Shown: piece by piece, positions 16,898 through 26,127 of the stretch
Numbering within the stretch: position 1 is the first letter of the stretch
How the letters are laid out: each line of letters opens with the position of its first letter
DNA from: Gemmatimonadota bacterium
GTDB taxonomy: Bacteria > Gemmatimonadota > Gemmatimonadetes > Gemmatimonadales > Gemmatimonadaceae
Direction: 5' to 3'
NCBI GenBank assembly: GCA_016704465.1
Contig: JADJAD010000018.1
Coordinates: 1 to 64,000, forward strand
Length of the DNA stretch: 64,000 nucleotides
Notes under the pieces: model-generated
What the model was told of the DNA's origin: nothing
Seen by the model: the letters and a program-made list of their open reading frames with translations, nothing else
Database searches by the model: none
Translations under genes and position numbers: made by a program

Positions 16898-19800
16898 ATG
16901 CCCACCATCGTCCGACGAATACTCGCCGTCATCCTCGTGCTGGCGGCGGCCGGTCCGAAGCTGCAGGCGCAGGCCGGCAGCGGCACTCGCATCATTGGCC
17001 GAGTGACCGACGGTGCGGGCGGCGCACCGCTCGAAGGGGCCCAAGTCCGCGTCGACGGCACGAACATCGGGACGATCACCGGCGATGACGGGCGCTATGT
17101 CATCTCCCGGATCCAGCCGGGGCAGTTCCAGCTACGCGTCATCCGCATCGGGTACCTGGCCGCGCTCAAGCCCGCGACGGTTCGCGCCAACGAGTCGGCC
17201 ACCGTCGACTTCGCGCTGACACGGGCGCCGTACCAGCTCGAGGGGGTCGTGACGACCGCGACCGGCCAGACACTCACCCGCGAACTCGGCAACTCCATCG
17301 CCAAGATCGACGCAGCGAAGCTGGTGGAGGAACAGCCCATCACTTCCATGCAGGACGTGCTGAATGGGCGCACCGCCGGCGTCACGATGCTCGCCTCGAG
17401 CGGGACGGTCGGTGGCGGCGCGCGCATCCGCATCCGCGGCCTGAGTTCCGCGTCGCTGTCCAACGATCCGCTGATCCTCGTGGACGGCGTGCGCGTGGAG
17501 CAGGCGTCACCGGCGCTCGCGGGAACGCTCTACGTGGGCGGCGGACGCCCGAGCTTCCTGAACAACCTCAACCCCGACGAGATCGAGAGTCTCGAGATCG
17601 TGAAGGGTCCCTCGGCCGCTACGCTGTACGGTACGCAGGCGGCCAACGGCGTCATCGTGATCACGACGAAGCGCGGCAAGGCCGGACCGCCGAAGTGGAC
17701 GCTGTACGGCGAGGGCGGGACGAGCTACGACCCGGCTGAGTATCCCGGCATCTACTACACCGAGGGCCGTTCGCCCAGCGGCGCCACGCGCGGCTGCCTG
17801 CAGTGGCAGCAGGCGGTCGGTGATTGCACCATCACGCAGGCGTACAGCCGCAACCTGCTCGAGGACGCCGCGACAACGCCGATCGACCGGGGGCAGCGCC
17901 AGCAATACGGCGCCCAGGTCAGCGGCGGCACCGAGGCGGCGCGGTACTTCATCAGCGCCGACTGGGAGAATGAGCTCGGACTGCTGCGCATGCCGGCCGC
18001 GGAACTCGACTCGCTCTTCAAGGAGCGCGGTGTCACGAACATCCCGCGGGACCAGCGGATCCCCAACCAGCTGACCAAGTCCAGCCTGCGTGCCAACCTC
18101 GGGGTGCAGCTCTCGCCGCAGGCCGACCTGTCGGTGAGCTCGGGCTACGTGAACTCGTATAACCTGCTCCCGCAGACCGGCGACAACCTGCAGGGGGTTA
18201 TCGGCTCCGGGTTGTTTGGGAACCCGAACCCGGCGCTCGCCAACCAGTGGGGCTTCGCGCCGCCGAGCCAGGGCTTCGCCAAGAGCGTCTCGCGCTACAC
18301 CAACCAGTTCCTGAACTCGGCGACCGCCGTGTGGCGTCCCACGAGCTTTCTGTCCTCGCGGGCGACGCTGGGGATGGACTGGATGGCGTATAACAACGAG
18401 GCGCGCGTGGCCAACGGGCAGGGGTGCCTCAGCTGCGGTATCGAGCGACAGGGCGTGCGCACCATCGACCGGTGGTCGAACAACCGTTGGACGCTGGACC
18501 TCAATACCGCAGCGTCGTTCAACCTGCGGTCCGACCTGACGTCGAAGACGGCCGTCGGCGCGCAGTGGAATCGCGATCGCCTCACGGGGAGCCTCAATAC
18601 CGCGAACATCCTTCCCCCCGGGGGCACCACGATCGATGCAGGCTCGCAGCGCGTCTCGGGCGAGCAGACCATCGAGACGGTCTCGTACGGACTGTACGTG
18701 GAGCAGACCCTGGGCTGGCGCGACAAGCTGTTCCTGACGGGCGCCGTGCGACGCGACCAGAACTCGGCGTTCGGCGGCGACTTCGGCTCCATCGTCTATC
18801 CCAAGGCGACCCTCTCGTGGGTCGCGCTGGAGAACAGCGACGCACGCTGGATCAACCAGTTCCGCCCCCGCTTCGCCTTCGGCGAGTCGGGGCAGCAGCC
18901 GACCGCGACCGCGGCCATCACCTTCCTCACGCCCACCACGACCACGATCTTCGGGCAGGGTGACGTACCGGCGGTGACGTTCGGCGCGCTCGGGAACACG
19001 ACCATCAAGCCCGAGCGCTCCCGCGAGATCGAGACCGGCTTCGACTTCACGACGCTGCACAACCGCGTCTCGCTGCAGGTCACCTACTACGACAAGAAGA
19101 CGACCGACGCCCTCGTCAACCGGCCGCTCCCGGGCTCGCTCGGCGCGGGCGCGTCGCGCATCGAGAACGTCGGGACCGTCACGAACAAGGGGATCGAGGT
19201 CTCGCTCAATGCCCGGGTCGTGGACCGCGACGACGTGCGTTGGGACGTCGGCGTCGAGGCCTCGGGGAACAAGAATCGCCTCGAGTCGCTCGCCGAGGGC
19301 ATACCTCCGCTCACCGGCTTTGGCTTCCAGAACCGGCCCGGCTATCCGCTGTTCGGCCTGTGGTGGCCGCGGCTCACGAGCTTCGCCGACGCCAACGGCA
19401 ACAACATCATCGAGCCGAGCGAGGTCACGGTGACCGACACGGCCGCCTTCAACGGCAGCACCGTCCCGGTGCGTACCATCTCCGTCAATAGCTCCATCGG
19501 GCTGTTCAAGGACCGACTGCGGATGAGCGGCCTGCTGGACTACCGCGGCGGCTTCGTGTCGCACAACGTGAACGGCATGTTCCAGTGCGCCTTCCGCCAG
19601 AACTGCGCGGCGTTGCACGTGGCGGGCTACGACCTGGAGGAACAGGCCAAGGCCGTGGCGGGCCCGCGCGCCTTCGGCGCCTATGGCGAGAAGGCCGACT
19701 TCGTGCGCCTGCGCGAGATCTCGGTGCTCTACGCCCTGACGCCGAACCTGGCATCGATGGTCAAGGCGAGCGGCGTCTCGATCGTGCTCACGGGTCGCAA

Positions 19801-19933
19801 CCTCGCCCTGTGGACCGACTTCACGTCGTGGGACCCGGAGAACAACACATCCGGGACCGACGGCCCGAACTACAACTTCGTGCAGCAGGCCCAACCCCGG
19901 GTCTTCCTGCTTCGGATCAATCTCACCTACTGA
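16898..19933 (+). CDS. SusC/RagA-type TonB-dependent outer-membrane transporter
   Basis: The ATG at 16898 is preceded by GGAGG at good spacing; longer upstream readings lack support. The 1011-residue protein has a signal peptide (LAVILVLAAAGPKLQAQA). Next come a CarboxypepD_reg-like domain (IIGRVTDGAGGAPLEGAQV) and a plug with MQDVLNGRTAGV, IRIRGLSS and DPLILVDGVRV. The SusC hallmark NPDEIESLEIVKGPSAATLYG precedes ANGVIVITTKRG. A long strand-rich barrel follows and ends QPRVFLLRINLTY. A SusD partner follows after 13 bp, so the pair should form one uptake complex. In this type of organism such pairs need not be for glycans; the substrate is not evident. Confidence 0.92.
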   Translation: MPTIVRRILAVILVLAAAGPKLQAQAGSGTRIIGRVTDGAGGAPLEGAQVRVDGTNIGTITGDDGRYVISRIQPGQFQLRVIRIGYLAALKPATVRANESATVDFALTRAPYQLEGVVTTATGQTLTRELGNSIAKIDAAKLVEEQPITSMQDVLNGRTAGVTMLASSGTVGGGARIRIRGLSSASLSNDPLILVDGVRVEQASPALAGTLYVGGGRPSFLNNLNPDEIESLEIVKGPSAATLYGTQAANGVIVITTKRGKAGPPKWTLYGEGGTSYDPAEYPGIYYTEGRSPSGATRGCLQWQQAVGDCTITQAYSRNLLEDAATTPIDRGQRQQYGAQVSGGTEAARYFISADWENELGLLRMPAAELDSLFKERGVTNIPRDQRIPNQLTKSSLRANLGVQLSPQADLSVSSGYVNSYNLLPQTGDNLQGVIGSGLFGNPNPALANQWGFAPPSQGFAKSVSRYTNQFLNSATAVWRPTSFLSSRATLGMDWMAYNNEARVANGQGCLSCGIERQGVRTIDRWSNNRWTLDLNTAASFNLRSDLTSKTAVGAQWNRDRLTGSLNTANILPPGGTTIDAGSQRVSGEQTIETVSYGLYVEQTLGWRDKLFLTGAVRRDQNSAFGGDFGSIVYPKATLSWVALENSDARWINQFRPRFAFGESGQQPTATAAITFLTPTTTTIFGQGDVPAVTFGALGNTTIKPERSREIETGFDFTTLHNRVSLQVTYYDKKTTDALVNRPLPGSLGAGASRIENVGTVTNKGIEVSLNARVVDRDDVRWDVGVEASGNKNRLESLAEGIPPLTGFGFQNRPGYPLFGLWWPRLTSFADANGNNIIEPSEVTVTDTAAFNGSTVPVRTISVNSSIGLFKDRLRMSGLLDYRGGFVSHNVNGMFQCAFRQNCAALHVAGYDLEEQAKAVAGPRAFGAYGEKADFVRLREISVLYALTPNLASMVKASGVSIVLTGRNLALWTDFTSWDPENNTSGTDGPNYNFVQQAQPRVFLLRINLTY

Positions 19934-19946
19934 GGAGGGCCCCGTG

Positions 19947-21287
19947 ATGACGACACGAATCCAACGGCACACCCTCCGCCGCGTCGGCCGCGCGGGGATC
20001 GCCACGTTGCTCCTGGCGACGGGCGCCTGCTCGACCGACCGCATCCTCAAGGCCGACCGCCCGGACCAGATCGACCCTGCGCAGCTCTCGCGCGACCTGC
20101 AGGGAGCGCGTGCGCTTGCATCGGGCGCGATTGGCGACTTCACCGTCGCGCTCAACGGCGGGAGCGGTGGCGGCGCCGGCAACGGACAAGTCATGGCCAG
20201 CGGCTACCTGAGCGACGAGTTCAAGTTCGGCGGCACCCCACCGGAGCTACGCGAGATGGACTTGCGCAACGTGCGCGAAGCCAACGGCGCGTGGCTGCAG
20301 ACGTACATCGACCTGCACCGCGCACGCGAAGCCGCGGGGCGCGCCGCCGGCGCGCTGCGAGCGGTCGCCGCGAGCGATCCGCTCATCGGCGAGATGTACG
20401 CACTGCAGGGCGCCTTGCTGGTGCTGCAGGCGGAGAACTACTGCACCGGCGCGCCGGTCAGCACCACACAGCCGACGCTGACGTACGGCCCCGCTCTCTC
20501 GACGAACGAGACCTTCGCCCTCGCAATCGGCAAGCTCGATTCGGCGATCAGCGCGGGCGGCGTCACGGCCACAGTCGGGTCGTTGGCACGCGTGCTCAAG
20601 GCACGGGCGCAGCTCGGGTCCGGACTCCACGCGGCGGCCGCAGCGACGGTCGCGACCGTCCCCACCAGCTTCGTGTACCAGGTGTCGCACGGCCTCGCGA
20701 CGGCTCGGCAGCAGAGCTTCACCTGGTCGTACATGTACAACACGCAGGCGCTGCTGGTCGCCGACCGCGAGGGTGGCAACGGGTTGAACTTCGCCACGGC
20801 AAACGATCCGCGACTCCCGGTCGATGGCGACGGTGCACCCTCGAGCTTTGACCAGGTGACACCGCGCTACTACTTCCGCGCGTACAACCGTCAGAACCAC
20901 ACGGTTTCTGTCGCGACCGGTGTCGAGGCTCGGTTGATCGAGGCCGAGGCCGCGCTGCAGGCGACGAATCCGACGCTCTTCGTCCAGAAGCTGAACGACG
21001 CACGCGCCCCGTTCGCCGGCATGTCGCAGGTGACCGATCCGGGGACCGTCGCCGCACGGGTCGACCTGCTGTTCCGAGAGCGGGCCTTCGCCATGTTTGG
21101 TACGTCGCACCGGGTGGGTGACCTGCGCCGGCTCACGCGGCAGTACAATCGCCCGGCCGAGACGGTGTGGCCGACGGGCGCCTACCACAAGGACAACCTC
21201 ACGCGCGGGCCCGACACCAACATCATCGTCCCGATCTCGGAGAAGAACAACCCGAACTTCACGGGCTGCACCAGCCGCAACCCGTAG
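19947..21287 (+). CDS. RagB/SusD-like nutrient-binding outer-membrane lipoprotein
   Basis: The start lies 13 bp after susC, with GGAGGG between; a GTG precedes the ATG by one codon. The leader IATLLLATGACSTD is a lipoprotein signal with lipid-anchor Cys near residue 29. The body is alpha-helical with TPR-like stretches (YIDLHRAREAAGRAAGAL, ARVLKARAQLGSGLHAAAAA). It ends in a SusD-like tail: VEARLIEAEAAL, LFRERAFAMFGTSHRVGDLR and IIVPISEKNNPN. At 446 residues it is shorter than many SusD proteins. Its place after SusC makes the role clear even though overall similarity is loose. A terminator follows 27 bp after the stop. Confidence 0.85.
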   Translation: MTTRIQRHTLRRVGRAGIATLLLATGACSTDRILKADRPDQIDPAQLSRDLQGARALASGAIGDFTVALNGGSGGGAGNGQVMASGYLSDEFKFGGTPPELREMDLRNVREANGAWLQTYIDLHRAREAAGRAAGALRAVAASDPLIGEMYALQGALLVLQAENYCTGAPVSTTQPTLTYGPALSTNETFALAIGKLDSAISAGGVTATVGSLARVLKARAQLGSGLHAAAAATVATVPTSFVYQVSHGLATARQQSFTWSYMYNTQALLVADREGGNGLNFATANDPRLPVDGDGAPSSFDQVTPRYYFRAYNRQNHTVSVATGVEARLIEAEAALQATNPTLFVQKLNDARAPFAGMSQVTDPGTVAARVDLLFRERAFAMFGTSHRVGDLRRLTRQYNRPAETVWPTGAYHKDNLTRGPDTNIIVPISEKNNPNFTGCTSRNP

Positions 21288-21313
21288 GCGCTGGACCGGC
21301 AGGTGAACGCGAC

Positions 21314-21350
21314 GGGGGGCCCGGCGATTGCCGGGCCCCCCGTCTGTGTC
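21314..21350 (+). terminator. rho-independent terminator of the susCD-like operon
   Basis: A 12-bp stem, GGGGGGCCCGGC / GCCGGGCCCCCC, with a GATT loop is followed by a T-rich GTCTGTGT tail. It ends the SusC/SusD transcription unit. Confidence 0.88.
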
Positions 21351-21359
21351 CGTCTGTGT

Positions 21360-21415
21360 CTGGTTGGCGCGCCTGGTTGGCGCACCTGGTTGGCGCACCT
21401 GGTTGGCGCGCCTGG
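21360..21415. repeat. 13-bp tandem repeat downstream of susD
   Basis: CTGGTTGGCGCRC is repeated four times head to tail (R is G in copies 1 and 4, A in copies 2 and 3) and followed by a partial copy. A 10-bp direct repeat CGTCTGTGTC x2 precedes it. The array lies between two convergent genes and ends 26 bp before the stop of the next minus-strand gene. Confidence 0.85.
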
Positions 21416-21441
21416 TGCGACGCTACCGCATCGAAGCGCCC

Positions 21442-22338
21442 TTACGGGACGGCGACCGTCACCGGCGCATTCAGCCTGACGACGATCGGCGCCCCGGCAT
21501 TCACGCACCCTTCGTAGTTCGCCGTGGCCGCCGCCGCTGCACCGCCAGCTGCAGCGCCCGCAGCCGCACCAATGATGGTCCCCTTCGACTTCTTGCCAAG
21601 GATCTGGCCGATGACCGCGCCAGCCACGGCGCCACCGAGCACCTTCTTGGCGTCGTTCCCCGAGCTGCTGTTACGCACGCGGCTGATCTCGGCGGTTTGC
21701 ACGTCGGCATCGAGGGCATAGGTGCGCCCGTCAAACGCGATGTTGATCACGCGGAAGCCCATCTGGATCTGGTCGTTCGCGTTCTCGCTGCGCTTGAGCT
21801 GCGTGAGCTCGATGGTGACGGCGGCTCCGGAGGGGATCACGGCGCCATCGGAGCCGGTGACCGACTCGCTGAGCGTGGCGACGAATCGATCGCCGATCTT
21901 GTTCGTGTTGGTGCAGACCTTGTCCGATGCGCCGAGCCGCATGGTGGCGCCCGCGGCAACCGTTCCCATCTTCGGCGCCGTTCCGGGTCCCTTCTCCACC
22001 GTGTTGCCGGTCGGCGTCACGTTCTCGTTGACCGGCGCCGGGGTCGGCGCGGGGGTCTTCTTGGCCGGCGCGGGCGTCGGCGCCTTCGGGCGCGGCCTCG
22101 GCGTCGAGACTGCTGGCGGAGGTGTCACCACCGGTTCGGGCATCGGCGCCTCGACCGGAATGTCCTGCAGCTGTGGAACCACAGCGGTATCGCCGCCAAC
22201 GCGTGCGAGGTCGCGGGCGAGCGCACTGTCCTGGGCCAACGCCGACGCGTCGCCCTGCTTCTCGCCGGAACAGGCAGCTGCGGCGAACACGAGCGTGAGC
22301 ACGGCGGGCCGGGCGGCGCGCCGAATATATTGGAACAT
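21442..22338 (-). CDS. lipoprotein with proline-rich linker and glycine-zipper segment
   Basis: GGAGG precedes a GTG-ATG pair; the ATG at 22338 is chosen. The leader LTLVFAAAACSGE has a lipobox. Residues 60-110 are a Pro/Ala/Lys linker (TPRPRPKAPTPAPAKK), suited to spanning the periplasm or peptidoglycan. A strand-rich domain follows (GTVAAGATMRLGASDKVC, VIPSGAAVTIELTQL, RVINIAFDGRTYALDADV). Then comes a glycine-zipper stretch, AVAGAVIGQILGKKSKGTII, with GAAAGAAAGGAAAAA after it. The last part has a lone Cys and short strands. Glycine zippers often pack in membranes. The specific function is unknown. Confidence 0.75.
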   Translation of the reverse strand: MFQYIRRAARPAVLTLVFAAAACSGEKQGDASALAQDSALARDLARVGGDTAVVPQLQDIPVEAPMPEPVVTPPPAVSTPRPRPKAPTPAPAKKTPAPTPAPVNENVTPTGNTVEKGPGTAPKMGTVAAGATMRLGASDKVCTNTNKIGDRFVATLSESVTGSDGAVIPSGAAVTIELTQLKRSENANDQIQMGFRVINIAFDGRTYALDADVQTAEISRVRNSSSGNDAKKVLGGAVAGAVIGQILGKKSKGTIIGAAAGAAAGGAAAAATANYEGCVNAGAPIVVRLNAPVTVAVP

Positions 22339-22442
22339 CACGGATTTCCTCCAGTGTGAGCGGTCTGGCTGACAATCATACAGCCTGATACGGCAAAGGT
22401 GCCGTAACCTCCCTCACCGCCGCAATCCCGCCCTGCCCCCGT

Positions 22443-24344
22443 TTGCGCGCGCTGCGACGACTCATCCCGTACTTGCGTCCCTATCGTCGCCTGCTGGCGG
22501 GCGGGCTCGCGTGCGTGGTGATCTCGGGGGCGCTGGGGAGCATCAACCCGATGCTCCTGCGCCGCGGCATCGACAGCATGCAGCCCGGCGGGTCGGTGTC
22601 CACGGCGTGGCGCGTGGCGGCGATGATGCTCGGCGTCTCCCTCGCCGGGGGGGTCTTCCGTTTCGGGATGCGTCAGCTGCTCAACGCGCTGTCGCGACGG
22701 GTCGAGTATGACCTGCGCAACGATCTCCTGCAGCACCTGCTGACGCTCGACGCCGCCTACTTCGGCCGGACGCGCACTGGCGAACTCATGGCGCGGCTGA
22801 CCAACGACCTGAGCGCGGTTCGCATGGCCGCCGGACCGGCCATCATGTACCTGGTCAACACGACCGTGGGCGGGCTGTTCGCGCTCGGCTTCATGCTGGC
22901 CATCGAGCCGCGTCTCACGGCGCTGGCGCTGCTCCCGATGCTCCCGCTCCCGTGGGTGATGATCCGGCTGGGGCGGCAGATTCATGAGCGCTTCGAGGAG
23001 GTGCAGGAGCACTTTGGTGCGATGACGACGCGGGTGCAGGAGAACTTGGCCGGGACGCGCATCGTGCGAGCCTATCGGCAGGAGGCGGCGGAGGAGCGTC
23101 GTTGGAGGGCGCTGAGCGAGGACTACCTGGAGCGAAACCTGCGACTGGCCAGGCTGCAGGCGCTGATGAACCCGACGTTTGCCCTGCTTGGTGGCGCCGG
23201 CACGGTGATCGTGCTGGGCGCGGGCGGGGCATTGGTGATGCGCGGGACCATCACGGTGGGTGATTTCGTCGCCTTCGGGATGTACCTGACGATGCTCGTC
23301 TGGCCGCTCATCGCGCTGGGCTGGGTGACGAATCTCTTCCAGCGGGCGAGTGCGTCGATGGAGCGACTCGAGCAGGTGCTCGACTCCATGCCACAGGTGA
23401 CATCGCCACCGGAGCCACGCGCCCTGCCTGCGACGACTGGCGGGCGGACGTTGGAGTTTCGCGACGTCGGTTTCGCGTATCCCACCCCGCCGCCGCTGGT
23501 GCCGACGACGAGCGAGGCGATCTCCGCGACAATGAGCCGCTCGACCGAGCCACGTGTCGTCCTGGACGTCGCCCACTCGAAGACGATCGGCACCAGCGGC
23601 GCCGCGACGCTGGAACCGCGCTGGGTCTTTCGGCACGTCTCGTTCACCGTGCCCGCCGGGGCGACGCTGGGGATCGTCGGCGCGACGGGGAGCGGAAAGT
23701 CGGCGCTCATCGACCTCATCACGCGTACGTGGGACCCGACCGAGGGTGAGATCCTGCTGGACGGCGTCCCGATCCGAACGCTGTCGCTCGACACGCTGCG
23801 TCGAGAGCTGGGGGTGGTGCCGCAGGAGTCGGTGCTGTTCAGCGATACCATCCGGTCGAACCTCACGTATGGCACGAGCGACGATGCCGCGGTGGACTGG
23901 GCCGCCGACGTGGCGCAGCTGACGGAGACGATTCGCGACTTTCCCGGAGGGTTCGAGACCATTCTCGGCGAACGCGGGATCAACCTGTCGGGGGGGCAGA
24001 AGCAGCGCGCCGCGCTCGCCCGTGCGCTGGCCCGTCGTCCGTCGATCGTGCTGCTCGACGATGCGCTGTCGGCGGTCGATACGCATACCGAGGCGGCCAT
24101 CCTCCATGGACTGCGCGAGGTGCTGGCGGGGCGCACGGCGATCATCGCCTCGCACCGCGTGACCGCCATCCGCGACGCCGACCAGATCATCGTGCTCGAC
24201 GGGGGCCGGGTGGTGGAATCGGGGACACACACGACCCTGCTGGCACGACGCGGCCGCTACTGGACGCTGCTGGCGCGCCAGCAGCTGGAGGACGAGGTGG
24301 AGGACGGGGCGCCCGAGGCTGACACGCCTGCAGTCTCCGGTTAG
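22443..24344 (+). CDS. ABC-type exporter, fused permease and ATPase
   Basis: The start is a TTG at 22443 (MRALRRLIPYLRPYRRLLAG). Residues 1-310 form a six-helix ABC exporter domain, with RTGELMARLTNDL in the coupling region. The ATPase domain shows Walker A GATGSGKSALI, the Q-loop VVPQESVLF, signature NLSGGQKQRAALARAL, Walker B IVLLDDALSAVD and H-loop ASHRV. The 633 residues are longer than usual because about 40 extra residues sit between GFAYPTPPP and VFRHVSFTVPAG, in the A-loop region that normally contacts adenine. The protein would act as a homodimer or with an unlinked partner. Substrate unknown. It is followed by a CNNM gene after 54 bp. Confidence 0.93.
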   Translation: MRALRRLIPYLRPYRRLLAGGLACVVISGALGSINPMLLRRGIDSMQPGGSVSTAWRVAAMMLGVSLAGGVFRFGMRQLLNALSRRVEYDLRNDLLQHLLTLDAAYFGRTRTGELMARLTNDLSAVRMAAGPAIMYLVNTTVGGLFALGFMLAIEPRLTALALLPMLPLPWVMIRLGRQIHERFEEVQEHFGAMTTRVQENLAGTRIVRAYRQEAAEERRWRALSEDYLERNLRLARLQALMNPTFALLGGAGTVIVLGAGGALVMRGTITVGDFVAFGMYLTMLVWPLIALGWVTNLFQRASASMERLEQVLDSMPQVTSPPEPRALPATTGGRTLEFRDVGFAYPTPPPLVPTTSEAISATMSRSTEPRVVLDVAHSKTIGTSGAATLEPRWVFRHVSFTVPAGATLGIVGATGSGKSALIDLITRTWDPTEGEILLDGVPIRTLSLDTLRRELGVVPQESVLFSDTIRSNLTYGTSDDAAVDWAADVAQLTETIRDFPGGFETILGERGINLSGGQKQRAALARALARRPSIVLLDDALSAVDTHTEAAILHGLREVLAGRTAIIASHRVTAIRDADQIIVLDGGRVVESGTHTTLLARRGRYWTLLARQQLEDEVEDGAPEADTPAVSG

Positions 24345-24398
24345 TGCAGGAGGCGCAGCGCACGCTGCACGGCGCGATAACGCCTGACTGGTGGAGAG

Positions 24399-25736
24399 AT
24401 GACGTCAGTTGTCATGGAGATTGTGCTGATCGTGCTGCTGCTGTTGCTCAACGGCGTCTTCGCCATGTCGGAGATGGCGCTGGTGGCGGCACGGCACTCC
24501 CGGCTCGAGCGACGCGCGGAGCTGGGGGACCGCGGCGCACGCGCCGCCTTGCAGCTGGCGCAGAACCCGACGGCGTTCCTGTCCACGGTGCAGGTGGGCA
24601 TCACGCTGGCCGGCATCCTCGCCGGCGCGTACGGCGGCGCGACCATCGCCCAGCAGCTGGGAGACCGGCTCAACACACAGGCATGGATCGGGAGCCACGG
24701 CCACCAGCTCGCACTCCTGGTGGTCGTGGCCGGCATCACCTACCTCTCGCTGGTGCTGGGGGAACTGGCCCCGAAGCGGCTCGCGCTCGGGAATCCGGAA
24801 CGGGTGATCTCGCTGCTGGCCCGCCCGATGCAAGTGGTGTCGATCGTCGTGCGGCCGCTGGTCGTCATCCTGACGGGATCGACCAACGCCATCTTTCGGC
24901 TGTTTGGGCTCGGGACGGTTCGCGCACCGGGCGTCACGGAACACGACATCCGGGCGCTCGTGGAGCAAGGCATGGAGACCGGGGCCGTGCAGCGCGCCGA
25001 GCGCGAGATCGTGGAGAATACGTTTCGGCTCGGCGACCGCACGGTGTACTCGATCATGACGCCGCGTCCCGACGTGGAGTGGGTCGACCTGACGAGCGCG
25101 GCATCGGCGATGCGCACCACGCTCGCCGGCGCGGTGCACGAGCGAATCCTGGTCTGTCAGGGGGAGATTGACCAGGTCGTCGGCGTGGTGCGCGCCTCCG
25201 ACCTGCTATCTCGCTACCTCGTCGGCGACGTGGTAGACGACGCCGCGCTGCTGCGCCAACTCGCCTTCGCCGTGCCGCTTGTCCCCGCGTCGATGCCGGC
25301 CTTCCGCCTGCTGGAGACCTTTCGGCAGACGCGGCACCACACGGCGGTGGCGCTCGACGAGTACGGTCTGGTGGCCGGGATCGCGACGCTGGACGACTTG
25401 CTGGAGGCGCTGCTGGACGAGGTGCCGGCCGAGATCGAGGGTGAGCTGCCGTCGATGAGCCGCCGAACTGACGGCAGTTGGCTCGTGGACGCCGCCGTCC
25501 CCATCGGAGATGTCGCCAATCGGCTCAAACTGTCGCTCTCGGAGGAGGAGCGGCGTGGTGTGGTCACGCTGGGGGGATTCGTGATGGCGCATCTGGGCCG
25601 GCTACCGCGAGCGGGCGATGCGGTTGTGCTGCATGGGCGACGATTCGAGGTGGTGGACATGGACCGGCGGCGCATCGACATGGTGCTCATCTCCGGCTCG
25701 CCGGACGCTGATGGGGAACCGGACGGCGAGGCGTAG
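24399..25736 (+). CDS. CNNM/HlyC-CorC family membrane protein
   Basis: This 445-residue protein has a DUF21 membrane domain (IVLIVLLLLLNGVFAMSEMAL, LAGILAGAYGGATIA, LSLVLGELAPKRLAL), then a CBS pair (about 215-335). Motifs there are VYSIMTPRPDVEWVDL and HTAVALDEYGLVAGIATLDD. A C-terminal CorC_HlyC domain follows (GDAVVLHGRRFEVVDMDRRRID). Family members are linked to magnesium or cobalt efflux and sometimes called hemolysin-like; the transport role here is inference. The start is the ATG at 24399; an internal ATG at codon 6 is possible. Confidence 0.92.
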   Translation: MTSVVMEIVLIVLLLLLNGVFAMSEMALVAARHSRLERRAELGDRGARAALQLAQNPTAFLSTVQVGITLAGILAGAYGGATIAQQLGDRLNTQAWIGSHGHQLALLVVVAGITYLSLVLGELAPKRLALGNPERVISLLARPMQVVSIVVRPLVVILTGSTNAIFRLFGLGTVRAPGVTEHDIRALVEQGMETGAVQRAEREIVENTFRLGDRTVYSIMTPRPDVEWVDLTSAASAMRTTLAGAVHERILVCQGEIDQVVGVVRASDLLSRYLVGDVVDDAALLRQLAFAVPLVPASMPAFRLLETFRQTRHHTAVALDEYGLVAGIATLDDLLEALLDEVPAEIEGELPSMSRRTDGSWLVDAAVPIGDVANRLKLSLSEEERRGVVTLGGFVMAHLGRLPRAGDAVVLHGRRFEVVDMDRRRIDMVLISGSPDADGEPDGEA

Positions 25737-26066
25737 CGTACGTCGACGGCGGAATGGTCGCCGCACACCCGGGCCGCCGGGACGACGGCGCCCGAGGTGC
25801 CTGCGACGCATGACGGTCGCCACGAGATCACTCACCCCATCGCACACGTCTACGCTTCGCGCGCACGGTCCCCGATGGTAGACTGCATGCAGCGGCGGGA
25901 GCCACGTCGGCTCGCGCTTCAGGCGCCGGCATGCACGGTCGCCGACGCGTGTGGGCGGTGGTCGGGTGTTGTCGGCGGCCGCCCGCCTCGCGGATTCGAG
26001 CGACGACGCGGGGAACGCGGGATGACATGCCACGGCTGATGGGTACGATCGACTTCCACGCACGCT
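25737..26066. other. intergenic region without a supported gene
   Basis: About 330 bp with no frame showing family features. It ends in the 9-bp tandem array before the AI-2E-type gene. Short open frames here are arginine-rich and look like shadows of GC-rich DNA. Confidence 0.45.
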
Positions 26067-26120
26067 CCGTGTGCACCGTGTGCACCGTGTGCACCGTGTG
26101 CACCGTGTGCACCGTGTGCA
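26067..26120 (+). repeat. 9-bp tandem array immediately upstream of the AI-2E-type gene
   Basis: CCGTGTGCA is repeated six times without error (26067-26120). It ends 7 bp before the chosen ATG and is in frame with it, so upstream initiation would add a His-Arg-Val repeat. There is no Shine-Dalgarno sequence in the array. Confidence 0.92.
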
Positions 26121-26127
26121 CCGCGGC

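Noticed and set aside
17507..20194. An 895-codon open frame opposite the SusC gene
   Set aside because: Arginine/valine-rich shadow of the SusC frame, with no family motifs.
21360..21415. Possible CRISPR array
   Set aside because: The 13-bp units are head to tail without spacers. The other arrays (26067, 34558, 51091) also lack spacers, and no cas gene is present.
26071..26127. Start of the AI-2E-type protein inside the 9-bp array
   Set aside because: It would add only His-Arg-Val repeats; the ATG at 26128 starts where family similarity begins. It remains possible and is noted as a finding.
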